DNA from: Deltaproteobacteria bacterium
GTDB lineage: Bacteria > Desulfobacterota > Desulfomonilia > Desulfomonilales > Desulfomonilaceae
Reading direction: 5' to 3'
NCBI GenBank assembly: GCA_016875095.1
Contig: VGSG01000006.1
Location: 42,804 to 106,803 of the forward strand
DNA: 64,000 nucleotides
Shown: in pieces, positions 1-8,622 of the stretch
Layout of the letters: each line of letters starts with the position of its first letter
Position numbering within the stretch: the stretch's first letter is position 1
Program-made: the position numbers and the translations under genes
The notes under the pieces: model-generated
What the model saw: only the letters and a program-made list of their open reading frames with translations
What the model was told of the DNA's origin: nothing
The model's database searches: none

Positions 1-675
1 GAAGGGATCGAAATCCGAGGGGATCTCCGCGTGTGAGAGAATTTGCTTGACGGTCTTGTGGTCGCTCCATTCCTTCCCGGCTTCCGCAGCCTCTTCCAGC
101 AGCGGTATGAGTCCGTCAGGCGCGCTCGCGACCGAAACCTCTTGGCCCGCGCCGAGTCGGCTCAGGAAGTCTGCGCACCGGCTTACAAACTCTTTTCGCT
201 CCCTTTCCTTTTCCATCTGCGCCAGGGCCTGTTCGACACGGGTAGATGAGGTCACCTCGATATGATCAGGCTTGATCCTGAAAAATATTCTGTCTTCGTG
301 AATGGCCCGTAGGAGCGCAGCCCTGTTGTCCGGATCAGCATCCTTACCAAAGACCAACTGGGCAAGATCCTCCACGCTGATCTCTTCCGCGTCGGAGCTA
401 ACAACCTCCCATATCTCCCGCAGGTTTATCGCGGACTTGATTTGCTCCCTTCCGGCCGACAGCGCCTTGAGCGCGGCAACCTGCTCGTCCTTGGCGCCCG
501 AAGACGGAAACCGGCCATCCCGTGACGCGCACAGAACCCTCGAAATGGTGATCTTGGTCTCCTGCCCTCGATCGTTGAGCACGCGTAAACGCTTCTCCTC
601 CAAATCGAGAACAGCGCCGGAGCATATTCTCTTGTCATCAAAAAAATCTACGATGTCGTAGCGTTGCAGTTTCAT
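1..675 (-). CDS. RNase II/VacB-family exoribonuclease, N-terminal part (truncated by window edge)
   Basis: The reading frame is open from an ATG at 673-675 (minus) to base 1, giving 225 residues with no stop. The N-terminus begins MKLQRYDIVDFFDDKRICSG. This matches the short N-terminal domain typical of deltaproteobacterial RNase II-type 3'-5' exoribonucleases, in which an OB-like segment followed by helices precedes the RNB catalytic domain. That RNB domain would lie beyond the window, so no catalytic residues are visible. The middle part (residues 75-130) is helical and charged. The family degrades RNA processively from the 3' end in the cytoplasm. The assignment rests on remembered similarity of the N-terminal segment, so the family is fairly likely but unproven. 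Confidence 0.62.
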   Translation of the reverse strand, partial: MKLQRYDIVDFFDDKRICSGAVLDLEEKRLRVLNDRGQETKITISRVLCASRDGRFPSSGAKDEQVAALKALSAGREQIKSAINLREIWEVVSSDAEEISVEDLAQLVFGKDADPDNRAALLRAIHEDRIFFRIKPDHIEVTSSTRVEQALAQMEKERERKEFVSRCADFLSRLGAGQEVSVASAPDGLIPLLEEAAEAGKEWSDHKTVKQILSHAEIPSDFDPF

Positions 676-1166
676 GGGTTTCAGATAAGGTCTTTCATAT
701 CTTAAGGGCTGCGGGCGCCTCACCCCTGGACCCGAGAACCGACCTCGCATGATCCGCGAGTTTACAGCTCCCCAGAGCGGAGGAATAGGCTATCCTATAA
801 CTTATAACCTATCAGGGCGAAGAGGCGAGAGCCACCCCTTTTTTACCGAGATCCTTTGTCTCGTGGCCTGGTAGAGCGATGGGCCCGGGATTTGAGCCAA
901 GAATACTCCTCTCGCAATAGAGCGGAAAGCTTTCACTCGGTGCCACGGATGTCCCCCGCGCCTCGCGGACTCATCCGTGCGCGGACGAGCCTAGCGGAGC
1001 GTCCGCGGCGCCAAACTTGCCGGCGCGTTCTCATATTCTGTCGTGACCAATAGATCCTGGCCCTTCGCAGAGGCGCCGACCCGGACTTTCCGCACGTTTC
1101 ACTTTTTTCTAGAGCCTGTGGCAAAAATCGTTCATTATTGGGGCGGCCCTGCGGCTGAGCGCGAAT
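676..1166. other. Intergenic region between exoribonuclease and gmhA
   Basis: About 490 bases without a convincing gene. Short ORFs occur on both strands, but none has a ribosome site or protein-like composition. The segment near 945-1020 is GC-rich with small imperfect inverted repeats. No clear promoter was found. Confidence 0.5.
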
Positions 1167-1814
1167 ATGCCGGAGGAGATCCCCTACTCCGGGAGAAGCG
1201 CAAGGAGACCCGATTCGTTGAAAGAGCGCATCGCTGAGATCTTCAATCAAAGCATCGAGCTTCAGCGGACCTGCCTCCGGGAGAATCTCTCCGCCCTGGA
1301 GGAGGTGGCTCACGGCTTGGCCGAAGTCCTTGAGCGGGGCAACAAGCTTCTCCTTTTCGGCAACGGAGGATCCGCCGCCGACGCCCAACACATAGCCGCG
1401 GAATTCGTTAACAAATACCTGATAGATCGACCACCTCTCGCGGCTATCGCCCTCACAACAGACACCTCGATCCTCACGGCCATAGCCAACGACGTTGAAT
1501 ACGAAGCCGTTTTCGATAAGCAGATCAGAGCGATCGGGAAAGCGGGGGACGCGGCAATAGGAATCAGCACTTCGGGCACATCGAGAAACGTGGTGCGGGG
1601 ACTTGAAACCGCTCGCTCGTTAGGGCTGGTCACGATAGGCATCGGTGGCCCTCCGAACGCTCGCATGGGAGATTTTTGCGATCATTATCTCGCGGTTGCC
1701 GGCGGCGCGACCCCTCGCATACAAGAAGCGCACCAGGTGATCGGCCACGTTATCGTGGAGCTGGTGGATGAACTTCTGTTCGGCGCTCGAACGGGGGCTC
1801 GCTCCGCGCTTTGA
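1167..1814 (+). CDS. gmhA: D-sedoheptulose 7-phosphate isomerase (SIS domain)
   Basis: GmhA converts sedoheptulose 7-phosphate to D-glycero-D-manno-heptose 7-phosphate, the first step of ADP-heptose synthesis for the LPS inner core; it acts in the cytoplasm. The 215-residue protein has one SIS domain: the phosphosugar-binding turn FGNGGSAAD at residues 64-72, a Ser/Thr-rich loop ISTSGTSRNV near 133-142, and the helix EAHQVIGHVIVELVDELL near the C-terminus that characterises the GmhA/DiaA branch. The ATG at 1167 lacks a good ribosome site. A TTG at 1218, ten bases after AAGGAG, would remove 17 poorly conserved residues and may be the true start. hldE, for the following pathway steps, lies at 45.4 kb. 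DiaA is the main alternative, but the pathway partner favours GmhA. Confidence 0.88.
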   Translation: MPEEIPYSGRSARRPDSLKERIAEIFNQSIELQRTCLRENLSALEEVAHGLAEVLERGNKLLLFGNGGSAADAQHIAAEFVNKYLIDRPPLAAIALTTDTSILTAIANDVEYEAVFDKQIRAIGKAGDAAIGISTSGTSRNVVRGLETARSLGLVTIGIGGPPNARMGDFCDHYLAVAGGATPRIQEAHQVIGHVIVELVDELLFGARTGARSAL

Positions 1815-1844
1815 GACGAGGCGCGGCGCAATGACAGGGCCCTT

Positions 1845-2273
1845 ATGCCTGCCACTGCAGGCTTGGGGCATGTGAATGAGGTTTCCGAAGTGACGCGCGC
1901 GGATGTCAGGGTCCCTTTTAAGTTTACTGTGATCCACGGAGACGATCCCGCGCGCAGATCGGATCAGCATTCAGCCATTACGCGATCGTTGAGCTTGACC
2001 GGCCTTATTTTTGACACGCCCAAGATGGTGTGGGACGGCTTTCATCTTTCTTTCACCGAGTATTCTTTCGCCCGGAATTCTCTGGAGCTTGTGCTGGACT
2101 TGGGCAAGCACTTTGGAACCGTTGACTGCCTGGCCCAAGTTGAATGGTATGAACGCCAAACAGCCGACGTGTTTAGCGTGGGCGTGGAATTTTCCGAAAT
2201 GCACGCTGATGCCCGAAACGTGATCAAGCGTTTCATCGAGTTCTGCATTCAGGCCGGCCGCGAGAAGAAATAA
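1845..2273 (+). CDS. PilZ-like domain protein
   Basis: A 142-residue cytoplasmic protein, 30 bases after gmhA and probably co-transcribed. The pattern is a basic N-terminal segment (TRADVRVPFKFTV, residues 18-30), then RSLSLTGLIFDT near 47-58, then alternating beta strands and a C-terminal helix. This follows the PilZ fold, which in canonical members binds cyclic di-GMP through RxxxR and D/NxSxxG. Here both motifs are degenerate: there is one clear Arg of the first, and SLSLTG replaces the second. Ligand binding is therefore doubtful, and it may be a non-binding PilZ relative. Similar single-domain PilZ proteins regulate motility or polysaccharide export. The role here is unknown. Confidence 0.6.
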   Translation: MPATAGLGHVNEVSEVTRADVRVPFKFTVIHGDDPARRSDQHSAITRSLSLTGLIFDTPKMVWDGFHLSFTEYSFARNSLELVLDLGKHFGTVDCLAQVEWYERQTADVFSVGVEFSEMHADARNVIKRFIEFCIQAGREKK

Positions 2274-2295
2274 CCGTACTGCCGGGAGAAGCGAT

Positions 2296-2469
2296 ATGAC
2301 GGATGACTACTTTGGCTTCGACGTGGGAAAAATTGTAGTAGGGATTCTTAAGATAATGAAAAACAAAGGAATTACGGATGAGGAAGCAATTCTCGACCTT
2401 CTTTGGGACGCGAAGGATCCGACGTTTCCGTGGTCCCGAGAAGATATTAAGGAACTCCTAAAGCTCTAG
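2296..2469 (+). CDS. Small acidic hypothetical protein, 57 aa
   Basis: ATG at 2296 follows GGGAGAAG, a fair ribosome site, 22 bases after the PilZ-like gene. The product starts MTDDYFGFDVGKIVVGILKI and ends IKELLKL. It is acidic and mostly helical, with no signal peptide or Cys pair. Composition and codon use look protein-like, and the spacing suggests the same operon as gmhA. I do not recognise a family. The pattern GITDEEAILDLLWD followed by a short loop and helix could be a small helical adaptor, but that is only a description. Confidence 0.6.
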   Translation: MTDDYFGFDVGKIVVGILKIMKNKGITDEEAILDLLWDAKDPTFPWSREDIKELLKL

Positions 2470-3068
2470 CCCAATATTGGCCTCTCCAAACTGATCGCGC
2501 CCGCTCCTTCCACGCCTCCCCATCTGGTCGGATTACCTGATGAGGCATCTGAGCGCTCCGTGATTTAGCGCTGCTCGCGACGCCACACATTCGAGGCCCG
2601 CTTTTCAGGTGCGCGCCGCGTTGTCGGTATGGTAGGCGCGTGCACACCTCTTTCGCCGGTGGAACTGTGCGCGGCCTTTCGTGGCTGAAATAGCGACCTT
2701 CGAGCCTTAGCCGCTTGCAGGACCAAAAGGAGATGGAAATAATAAATCTGTTAGAGTACGTTAGAGATTCTTCCGCGCATATATCTGCGTCTGTCCGGAT
2801 GGAAGACGTATTGGTGTGTGATCTTCGGAGGGGGGGCCTCCTTCGAACCAACCGCCATAGCTGGAGAGCAACAACGAATCATGAAAGTCCCGGGCTTCGG
2901 CGAGCGCTTCGTGGCTTCGCCTCGGAGGCTGGCAGCAAGAGCGCATCGTTGCGCAATAATTTGGAGGGGAGACTCATCTCCCCTCCAAACCACCCCATAC
3001 GCAAATCCGAACAGGGGTGCTTCCTGCCGACGACTTTCATAAGAATATTGCAATCAGGAAGTGGAAAC
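2470..3068. other. Intergenic region upstream of Lon-like gene
   Basis: About 600 bases. The Lon-like reading frame stays open back to 2715, but this stretch is not conserved-looking protein and contains a dispersed repeat copy (2875-3024), so it is treated as non-coding. A possible ribosome site AAAAGGAG at 2727 abuts an in-frame ATG, but the spacing is too short. Confidence 0.5.
2875..3024 (+). repeat. Dispersed 150-bp element, copy A
   Basis: This stretch matches 49958-50107 in reverse complement at roughly three bases in four over 150 bp, with 30 consecutive identical bases in the core. It contains the hairpin GCGCA-TCGT-TGCGC (2941-2954) and a perfect 11-bp-arm palindrome, TTGGAGGGGAG and its complement, at 2961-2988. 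A short open frame runs through both copies with similar peptides (see findings). Confidence 0.75.
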
Positions 3069-5555
3069 ATGAGTGATTTGAGGGACAAACTGCGGGCGCC
3101 GTGGGAAGAGCTTATCTGGCACGATTCTCTTCGCAACCTAGTCGGTGAGACCACGGCGGGTGTGCCGCCCCAGGAGGAAGTTCTGGGGCAAAGTCGGGCC
3201 GTCAAAGCGATCAAGCTGGGTCTGGCCATCAAGAGCGCCGGGTATAACATCTTCGTGGCCGGAGTTCCCGGCACCGGAAGGCGCAAGACCGTGGAGAAGC
3301 TCCTGGAGGAACACAACGTCGAGGGGCCCATCCCTAAAGATCTCTGCTACGTGAACAACTTCAAGTATCCTGATCAGCCAAGGCTGCTTACATTTGCTGC
3401 GGGCGGGGGACGTGAGTTCAAGAAGCGGATAAGCGACACCATCGATATGCTCAAGAAGAAGGTGCCCGCGATATTTGAGAGTGAAGAATTCCAGGCCGCG
3501 CGCAATGAAATAGTAAACCGCCATATCGGGCGGCAAAAGGCCCTGTTCAAGAATTTTGAAAGCAAGGTTCAGCAATCGAATTTTATGATGGTGCAGGTCC
3601 AGGTGGGCCCGTTTACCCGTCCGGATCTGGCTCCTGTGGTTGTGGGAAATCCCAGGAAGATCGAGGAGCTGGAGTCCCTGGTGGAAGAAGGGAAATTCTC
3701 CCCCGAGGAATTGGAGAAGATCAAGGCCAAATATCAGGAACTCTCCCAGGAGATGGAAAAGATCATCAAGGAAGCCAGGGATATAGATAAATCCATTCAG
3801 CAAGATTTGGAAGGCCTCTCCAAAGACCGTGTCGAACCCGTGGTCAAAGACCTGATCTCCCCCATTCGTGAAGAAACCAGTGACGAGGCGGTTACCGCAT
3901 ACCTTGACGAGCTCCAGCAAGACATCATCGAGAACCTTGACCGGTTCAAGCCCAGACTCGTCCAGGGAATGCCCGGCGCCGAAGGAGGCATGCCGGGACA
4001 GGCCATGCTTGCGCCGCCCGAACAGATTCTTTTCAAGGACTACGAGGTCAACGTGATCGTTGACAACTCCGAGACAACGAAAGCTCCGGTGGTCTTTGAA
4101 ACCACTCCCACGTTCCGCAACCTTTTTGGCGGTATCGACAGGGTGGTGGACCAGCGTGGCGTTTGGTTCTCGGACTATCGGCATATCAAGGCGGGAAGTT
4201 TTCTGAAGGCGAACGGCGGATACTTAGTTCTCAACGCCAGGGACACGCTCGTCGAGGTAGGCGTCTGGCCCGTCCTGAAAAGGACTCTGAGGGAAGCAAT
4301 CCTGGAAATCCAGACCGATCCGTTCAGTTTCCTTTTCACCGCGTCGGTCAAGCCGGAGAAGATCCCGGTGATAATACGGGTGATCATGGTCGGCGAACCC
4401 GAGATCTACGACATCGTGCATTGGTATGACGAGGATTTTCAGAAGATATTTAAGGTCAAGGCGGAATTCGACTCGGTTATGCCCAACACTTCTGATAACG
4501 TGCAGAAACTCTTGAGCTTTGTGTCGCACGTCTGCAAGGAAGAGGAACTCCTCCCCTTCGATCTCTCCGGTATTGAAGCCCTCACGCGCATGGCGGTTCG
4601 ATGGGCCGGTCGCAAGAAGAAGCTCACCGCCCGACTGGAACGTATAGCGGACCTGATCCGCGAAGCCGACCTTCAGGCGAAGAGCGAGAAGGCTTCAGCC
4701 ATATCGGGCGCGCATGTGGAGAAAGCTCACGCGGAACGCATCGAACGGGTCAACATGATTGAGGATAAGATCCACGAAATGATAGAAGACGGCATCCTGA
4801 TGATCGACACGGAAGGTGAACGAGTCGGGCAGATAAATGGCTTGAGCGTGTACAGCCTCCCTGAGTTTTCATTCGGCAGGCCGTCCCGCATTACGGCCAA
4901 GACGAGCATGGGCAAGGGGGGGATTATCAATATCGAACGAGAAGCGGAGCTTTCCGGCCACAGTTACAATAAGGGCGTGCTGATCCTCTCGGGGTTCTTG
5001 CGGGACCGCTTCTCGCAGGATAAGCCTCTCAATCTTACGGCGAGCATCACCTTCGAGCAGTCATATTCGGGGGTGGACGGCGATTCAGCCTCCTCCACCG
5101 AACTATACGCCTTGCTCAGTTCTCTCGCCGAAAAACCGATTGACCAAGGGATCGCGGTGACCGGGAGCGTAAACCAACATGGCGAGGTTCAGCCGATCGG
5201 TGGTGTGAACTATAAGATTGAAGGGTTCTACAAGACCTGCAAAGCCAAAGGGCTCACGGGAAAGCAGGGAGTCATGATTCCCAGATTGAATCTGGGTGAC
5301 CTTAATCTTGAACCGGAAGTGGTCGAAGCGGTCAAGCAAGGCAAGTTCCACATCTGGGCGGTTGACCACGTGGATCAGGGGATCGAGATCCTCACCGGAA
5401 TCGCGGCCGGAGAACCGGACAAGGACGGTAACTGGCCCGAAGACTCGATTAACTACCTGGTAGACCAACGGCTGGACGAGCTGGCCAGAGCAATGAAGGA
5501 TTTCGAATCGGGGTCGGAACCGGGCGGTCAGTCAGAGGGGGATGAAGAAGGCTAA
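3069..5555 (+). CDS. Lon-like ATP-dependent protease (LonB/YcbZ type, peptidase S16)
   Basis: An 828-residue cytoplasmic AAA+ protease of the COG1067 group. It has a Walker A motif GVPGTGRRKT near residue 65, a long charged coiled-coil insertion (about 190-280), a Walker B region, and a C-terminal Lon protease domain. The catalytic Ser lies in GDSASSTEL (Ser673) and the Lys in NYKIEG (Lys716). The 43-residue gap equals that of E. coli Lon (679/722). It lacks the classical N-terminal substrate domain of LonA. The start at 3069 (AGGAAG about 7 bases upstream) is preferred. The frame extends upstream to 2715, but that part overlaps a dispersed repeat. Likely role: ATP-dependent degradation of misfolded or regulatory proteins. 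It sits 600 bp upstream of rpoH, an arrangement consistent with a proteostasis region. Confidence 0.9.
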   Translation: MSDLRDKLRAPWEELIWHDSLRNLVGETTAGVPPQEEVLGQSRAVKAIKLGLAIKSAGYNIFVAGVPGTGRRKTVEKLLEEHNVEGPIPKDLCYVNNFKYPDQPRLLTFAAGGGREFKKRISDTIDMLKKKVPAIFESEEFQAARNEIVNRHIGRQKALFKNFESKVQQSNFMMVQVQVGPFTRPDLAPVVVGNPRKIEELESLVEEGKFSPEELEKIKAKYQELSQEMEKIIKEARDIDKSIQQDLEGLSKDRVEPVVKDLISPIREETSDEAVTAYLDELQQDIIENLDRFKPRLVQGMPGAEGGMPGQAMLAPPEQILFKDYEVNVIVDNSETTKAPVVFETTPTFRNLFGGIDRVVDQRGVWFSDYRHIKAGSFLKANGGYLVLNARDTLVEVGVWPVLKRTLREAILEIQTDPFSFLFTASVKPEKIPVIIRVIMVGEPEIYDIVHWYDEDFQKIFKVKAEFDSVMPNTSDNVQKLLSFVSHVCKEEELLPFDLSGIEALTRMAVRWAGRKKKLTARLERIADLIREADLQAKSEKASAISGAHVEKAHAERIERVNMIEDKIHEMIEDGILMIDTEGERVGQINGLSVYSLPEFSFGRPSRITAKTSMGKGGIINIEREAELSGHSYNKGVLILSGFLRDRFSQDKPLNLTASITFEQSYSGVDGDSASSTELYALLSSLAEKPIDQGIAVTGSVNQHGEVQPIGGVNYKIEGFYKTCKAKGLTGKQGVMIPRLNLGDLNLEPEVVEAVKQGKFHIWAVDHVDQGIEILTGIAAGEPDKDGNWPEDSINYLVDQRLDELARAMKDFESGSEPGGQSEGDEEG

Positions 5556-5580
5556 GAGACCTCCGCGCCGGCAGCAGAAC

Positions 5581-5614
5581 AAAAAGGTCGGGTTGAGCAG
5601 ACACGACCCGACCT
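5581..5614 (-). terminator. Rho-independent terminator, minus strand
   Basis: Nine-bp arms AGGTCGGGT and ACCCGACCT around a 12-base loop. Read on the minus strand, the stem is followed by TTTT. It lies 60 bases past the stop of the coiled-coil gene at 5675-6058 and may also stop the Lon-like transcript from the other side. Confidence 0.7.
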
Positions 5615-5674
5615 ACCGACGGCCTACCGAACTATAGCGCTGTCGGACTCAGAAATACCAAAAAAGGCAATGAA

Positions 5675-6058
5675 TCAACCCAAGGTTCGCGGATTCTTTG
5701 GGGCCGCCTGAGATTGACCCGCGGGGGATCGTTTTTCCGCTCGCAGCCGTAGGAGTTCGTCGAGCACCTGCTCCAGCTCCTCGAGCGTAGCGGGAGCTTT
5801 TTTCTTATCTTGCCGTTCCTCGATTTTCTCAGACTGCCCCGAAGCAGCGCGGAGCTGTTCCAGTTTTTCTCTCAAAGCCTGCAACCTCGAATCCGCACGA
5901 GGCTCGGCTTCATCGGAAGTCGAATAGCCTTCCAGGCTGCGCTCGATTTTATCCAAGAAATCCTCCGACTTCCGGCGCAACTCCCCACCTTCGAAGAACT
6001 GGTCTTTGAAGTTCAGGAATTCACCCTTTATCCTCACCCAGAGCTTATCCAATACCAT
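5675..6058 (-). CDS. Hypothetical coiled-coil protein, 127 aa
   Basis: A cytoplasmic, highly charged protein starting MVLDKLWVRIKGEFLNFKDQ. Residues 25-110 are dominated by Glu/Lys/Arg/Leu with heptad spacing (LRRKSEDFLDKIERSLEG, LQALREKLEQLRA, LEELEQVLDELLRLRAEK), consistent with a long coiled coil. The C-terminal 15 residues are Pro/Ala/Gln-rich and probably disordered. It is transcribed away from rpoH (about 100 bp between the starts), with its own terminator. No catalytic motif is visible and I do not recognise a family. The divergent position opposite rpoH hints at shared regulation, but nothing in the sequence proves it. Confidence 0.65.
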   Translation of the reverse strand: MVLDKLWVRIKGEFLNFKDQFFEGGELRRKSEDFLDKIERSLEGYSTSDEAEPRADSRLQALREKLEQLRAASGQSEKIEERQDKKKAPATLEELEQVLDELLRLRAEKRSPAGQSQAAPKNPRTLG

Positions 6059-6160
6059 CGTGACGAACTCTCCGGCTATTCATCCATCGCGAAACCTTTT
6101 TCACCTCATGGCATCTGACTGATAGACGGCAACCCGCACACAGGGACGGAGGTGGAAAAG

Positions 6161-7006
6161 ATGGATCGTATGACTGAGACGGACGGACTCAGGATATACC
6201 TTTCTCAAATTGAACACTACCCCCTATTGAGCCGCGAAAAGGAAACCGAACTTGCTATTCGCTACCGTGATGAGGGAGACGAACAAGCGCGACAAATACT
6301 CGTGACCAGCAACCTACGTTTCGTCATCAAGGTGGCGTTGGGGTATCGGAATTATGGCGTCAAGCTCCTGGACTTGATCCAGGAGGGCAACATAGGGCTC
6401 ATGAAGGCGGTGCAACGATTTGACCCCACCAAAGGTTATCGATTGATATCCTACGCCATCTGGTGGATCAAAGCGTACATCCAAAACTTCATTATACGCT
6501 CGTGGTCTCTCGTGAAGATCGGAACCACGCAGGCCCAGCGCAAGCTCTTCTACAGGATCTCCGATCTCCCGGAGGCCGTCGACCACGAGGACCACTTGGA
6601 GAACGTGGCGAGACTGGCTGGAAAGATCAGCGTCCACGAGGACGAAGTGATCGACATGCAGGCGCGTCTGAAAGCTCATGATCTATCGCTGGATGACCTG
6701 ATCGGCGACCGCTCCCGCGATTCGTTTACGGATAGTCTGCAGGATCACAGACCCGACCAGGAAGAGCTGCTGGCGACGCTCGAAGAACGGGAAGGACTCA
6801 AAGAATGGGTCCAAGACGCTTTGGAGACGTTGAACCCTCGAGAGAAGTACATCATTGAAAAGAGAATTCTCTCGGAACAGCGGTACACGCTGAAAGAACT
6901 GGGCGCGCACTTTGGTATCACCCGGGAACGCGCTCGCCAGATCGAGAGAACCGCGCTCCAGAAACTCAAAGGGAGCTATTTGCGGTCCCAACCGGCCGCA
7001 GCCTAA
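6161..7006 (+). CDS. rpoH: RNA polymerase sigma-32 type heat-shock sigma factor
   Basis: 281 residues. Region 2 contains DLIQEGNIGLMKAV and SYAIWWIKAYIQNFI (promoter melting and -10 recognition). An RpoH-box-like segment AQRKLFYRISDL follows near residues 123-134. Region 3 is next, then region 4 with the helix-turn-helix YTLKELGAHFGITRERARQIE near the end. There is no region 1.1, which fits a group-3-like RpoH rather than RpoD. The ATG at 6161 lies 8 bases after GGAGG and is preferred over a GTG at 6152. The role is directing RNA polymerase to chaperone and protease genes after protein damage. The divergent neighbour is a coiled-coil protein and a Lon-like protease gene lies upstream. Confidence 0.93.
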   Translation: MDRMTETDGLRIYLSQIEHYPLLSREKETELAIRYRDEGDEQARQILVTSNLRFVIKVALGYRNYGVKLLDLIQEGNIGLMKAVQRFDPTKGYRLISYAIWWIKAYIQNFIIRSWSLVKIGTTQAQRKLFYRISDLPEAVDHEDHLENVARLAGKISVHEDEVIDMQARLKAHDLSLDDLIGDRSRDSFTDSLQDHRPDQEELLATLEEREGLKEWVQDALETLNPREKYIIEKRILSEQRYTLKELGAHFGITRERARQIERTALQKLKGSYLRSQPAAA

Positions 7007-7487
7007 ACGGGCTTGCAAACAACGGCGCACGCATCGAGTAGCGCGTTTCTTATCTTGAAAGGCAGGGTGAGCGCTTCGCGCGTGAGCAATTTTCAGCGTG
7101 TGGGAGAGCGCTTCTTCTTCCTTGCTGCGAACGCGGGAGTTCAGGTTCGTACGAAGCGGATCAATCCCCGTATCGCGAATGACCTTCGGCCGCAAACTAC
7201 GACCCTCCCAAGGTTCAGCGGTTACGCAATGGGGGCGGGTTTGAAACCCGCTCCTACAGTCCATTTCACCGTTGATACGGTTTCTGCGATCGGGCATTCA
7301 TGCTGTAATCCCTGTACGCCGTCCGTCTCGGGACGCGCCGCGGGCGCCCACAACATCCTGACCTCGTTTTCAGCCGCCGGCTCCCTGAGAGATTGCCTGC
7401 CGTGTTGAAGATGGCTTCCGATTTTTTTTCATCCGGCATATAACGTGGCCGGTCTTCTCGGCGTCCATATGTGCAGAACGGTGGCCA
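7007..7487. other. Intergenic region between rpoH and ECF sigma operon
   Basis: About 480 bases with no supported gene. It holds a palindromic repeat at 7235-7251 and a T-run near 7423, but no clear terminator or promoter could be matched. Confidence 0.5.
7235..7251. repeat. Short palindrome GCGGGTTT-G-AAACCCGC
   Basis: A perfect 8-bp inverted repeat around one base, flanked by GGGG and CTCCTACAG. The motif with its flanks is a common REP-like unit in many proteobacterial intergenic regions. Only one copy was noticed here. Confidence 0.6.
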
Positions 7488-8060
7488 ATGAACGATGCGG
7501 ACCTGGTCAGAGATTTCCGGAACGGGAATCGTGAAGCCTTCGCGGAGCTCGTCCGGCGATACTCCAGACCGGTAACCATGACTATCCTGGGGATAGTCCG
7601 GGACAACGAGGCGGCCAAAGACATCTCGCAACACGTTTTTCTGAAGGCGTTCGAGAAGCTGTCCGGGTTTATGTTCGCCTCATCGTTCAAGACCTGGCTG
7701 TACCGCATTGCGATCAACTCGGCCCGTGACCACCTTCGGAGACGAAAGCGCGATTTCACGGTGGAACTGAACGAGCATGAGCCCGAGCCGGGGCCGTCAG
7801 CGAGCGAGCGTCTCGAACAACTCAGGATGCGGTCTCTTCTTCGCGCCGCGATGGAAGAGCTGCCGGAAAAGCAGCGCTTGACTCTTCAGCTCCGAATCTA
7901 TGATGAGATGGATTATAAGGAGATTGCCGGCGTGCTGGGCGGGACTGAAGGCTCGGCGCGGGTAAATTTCTTCCAGGCCGTGAAAACGCTCCGAAAGAAA
8001 ATCGGAGGCATTGATGAAAAAACTTATGTGCGCAAGAGCAGAGGAGCTGCTGGTTCGTGA
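7488..8060 (+). CDS. ECF-family RNA polymerase sigma factor (RpoE-like)
   Basis: 190 residues with the two ECF domains only. Sigma region 2 is near residues 10-85 (AFAELVRRYSRPV, FKTWLYRIAINSARDHLRRR). Region 4 is near 115-175 (MEELPEKQRLTLQLRIYDEM, YKEIAGVLGGTEGSARVNFF). The gene overlaps the anti-sigma gene that follows by 47 bp, the usual layout for a sigma factor held inactive by its membrane partner. A CpxP/Spy-like periplasmic protein gene comes third. The trio therefore looks like an envelope-stress or metal-stress response unit. The ligand is unknown. The first ATG at 7488 gives a normal ECF N-terminus. Confidence 0.9.
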   Translation: MNDADLVRDFRNGNREAFAELVRRYSRPVTMTILGIVRDNEAAKDISQHVFLKAFEKLSGFMFASSFKTWLYRIAINSARDHLRRRKRDFTVELNEHEPEPGPSASERLEQLRMRSLLRAAMEELPEKQRLTLQLRIYDEMDYKEIAGVLGGTEGSARVNFFQAVKTLRKKIGGIDEKTYVRKSRGAAGS

Positions 8061-8565
8061 CCTGGACGCGGGGCTCACCGATACGGAACGCGCTCTACTG
8101 GAAACTCACTTGACGGGATGCGCCGCGTGCGCGGAATTGAGGCAAGAAATAAGCGGCCTGATCGCCGCGCTGAAGACCGACTCGCCCGCCGACCCGGGAG
8201 AGGAATACTGGCACCGGTATGATCTCTCCTTGGAAGCCGGACTCCGTGAAAAGGAGATAAATCCCGGCGTCTGGGTTTTGCGCTGGAAGCTGGCCGCAGC
8301 GGCTCTCTGCGTGGTGCTCGTTGTTCTTGCGGCCAGGGAGTTCACCGGAAGACCCGACCGGGATGCGCAGACATTGCCTGCCCGAGCCTTGGCGTTGGTT
8401 GAAGATTTGCGTGAAATCTACGGTCCCGTGGAGGAAGACCGATACCTATCGATGGACATAGGGAACGATGCGGCCTTCCCCGGGGACTTCAGGATAGCGT
8501 TTCTCAACGACGGGTTCACGAACTGGTTCGAAGTCGAGGACGAAAGTGACAACTTGCTGCTCTAG
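8014..8565 (+). CDS. Anti-sigma factor with N-terminal zinc-finger-like domain
   Basis: 183 residues. The cytoplasmic N-terminus carries CARAEELLVRDLDAGL and HLTGCAAC, the HxxxCxxC zinc-binding anti-sigma (ZAS) signature, at about residues 30-40. One transmembrane helix follows near residues 88-107 (LAAAALCVVLVVLAAREF), then an acidic periplasmic C-terminal domain of about 75 residues. ATG 8014 sits 5 bases after GGAGG and is chosen over a TTG three bases earlier. By family precedent it binds and inhibits the sigma factor encoded just upstream, with release triggered by a periplasmic signal. The periplasmic domain matches nothing I recognise. Confidence 0.85.
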   Translation: MKKLMCARAEELLVRDLDAGLTDTERALLETHLTGCAACAELRQEISGLIAALKTDSPADPGEEYWHRYDLSLEAGLREKEINPGVWVLRWKLAAAALCVVLVVLAAREFTGRPDRDAQTLPARALALVEDLREIYGPVEEDRYLSMDIGNDAAFPGDFRIAFLNDGFTNWFEVEDESDNLLL

Positions 8566-8622
8566 GACGCGTGCCCACATCAATACCGGGACGCGTTTCG
8601 CCATTGTCGAAAGGGAATCCAT

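Noticed and set aside
855..930. tRNA-like stretch near 860 (GCCTGGTAGAGCG)
   Set aside because: A D-arm-like run is present, but no T-arm GGTTCGAATCC or acceptor stem can be paired.
2715..3068. N-terminal extension of the Lon-like frame
   Set aside because: The extension contains a dispersed repeat and non-family sequence; ATG 3069 has a better ribosome site.
3138..4184. Long minus-strand ORF of 348 aa inside the Lon-like gene
   Set aside because: It lies wholly opposite a well-supported protease; its composition and lack of a ribosome site mark it as an antisense shadow of GC-rich codons.
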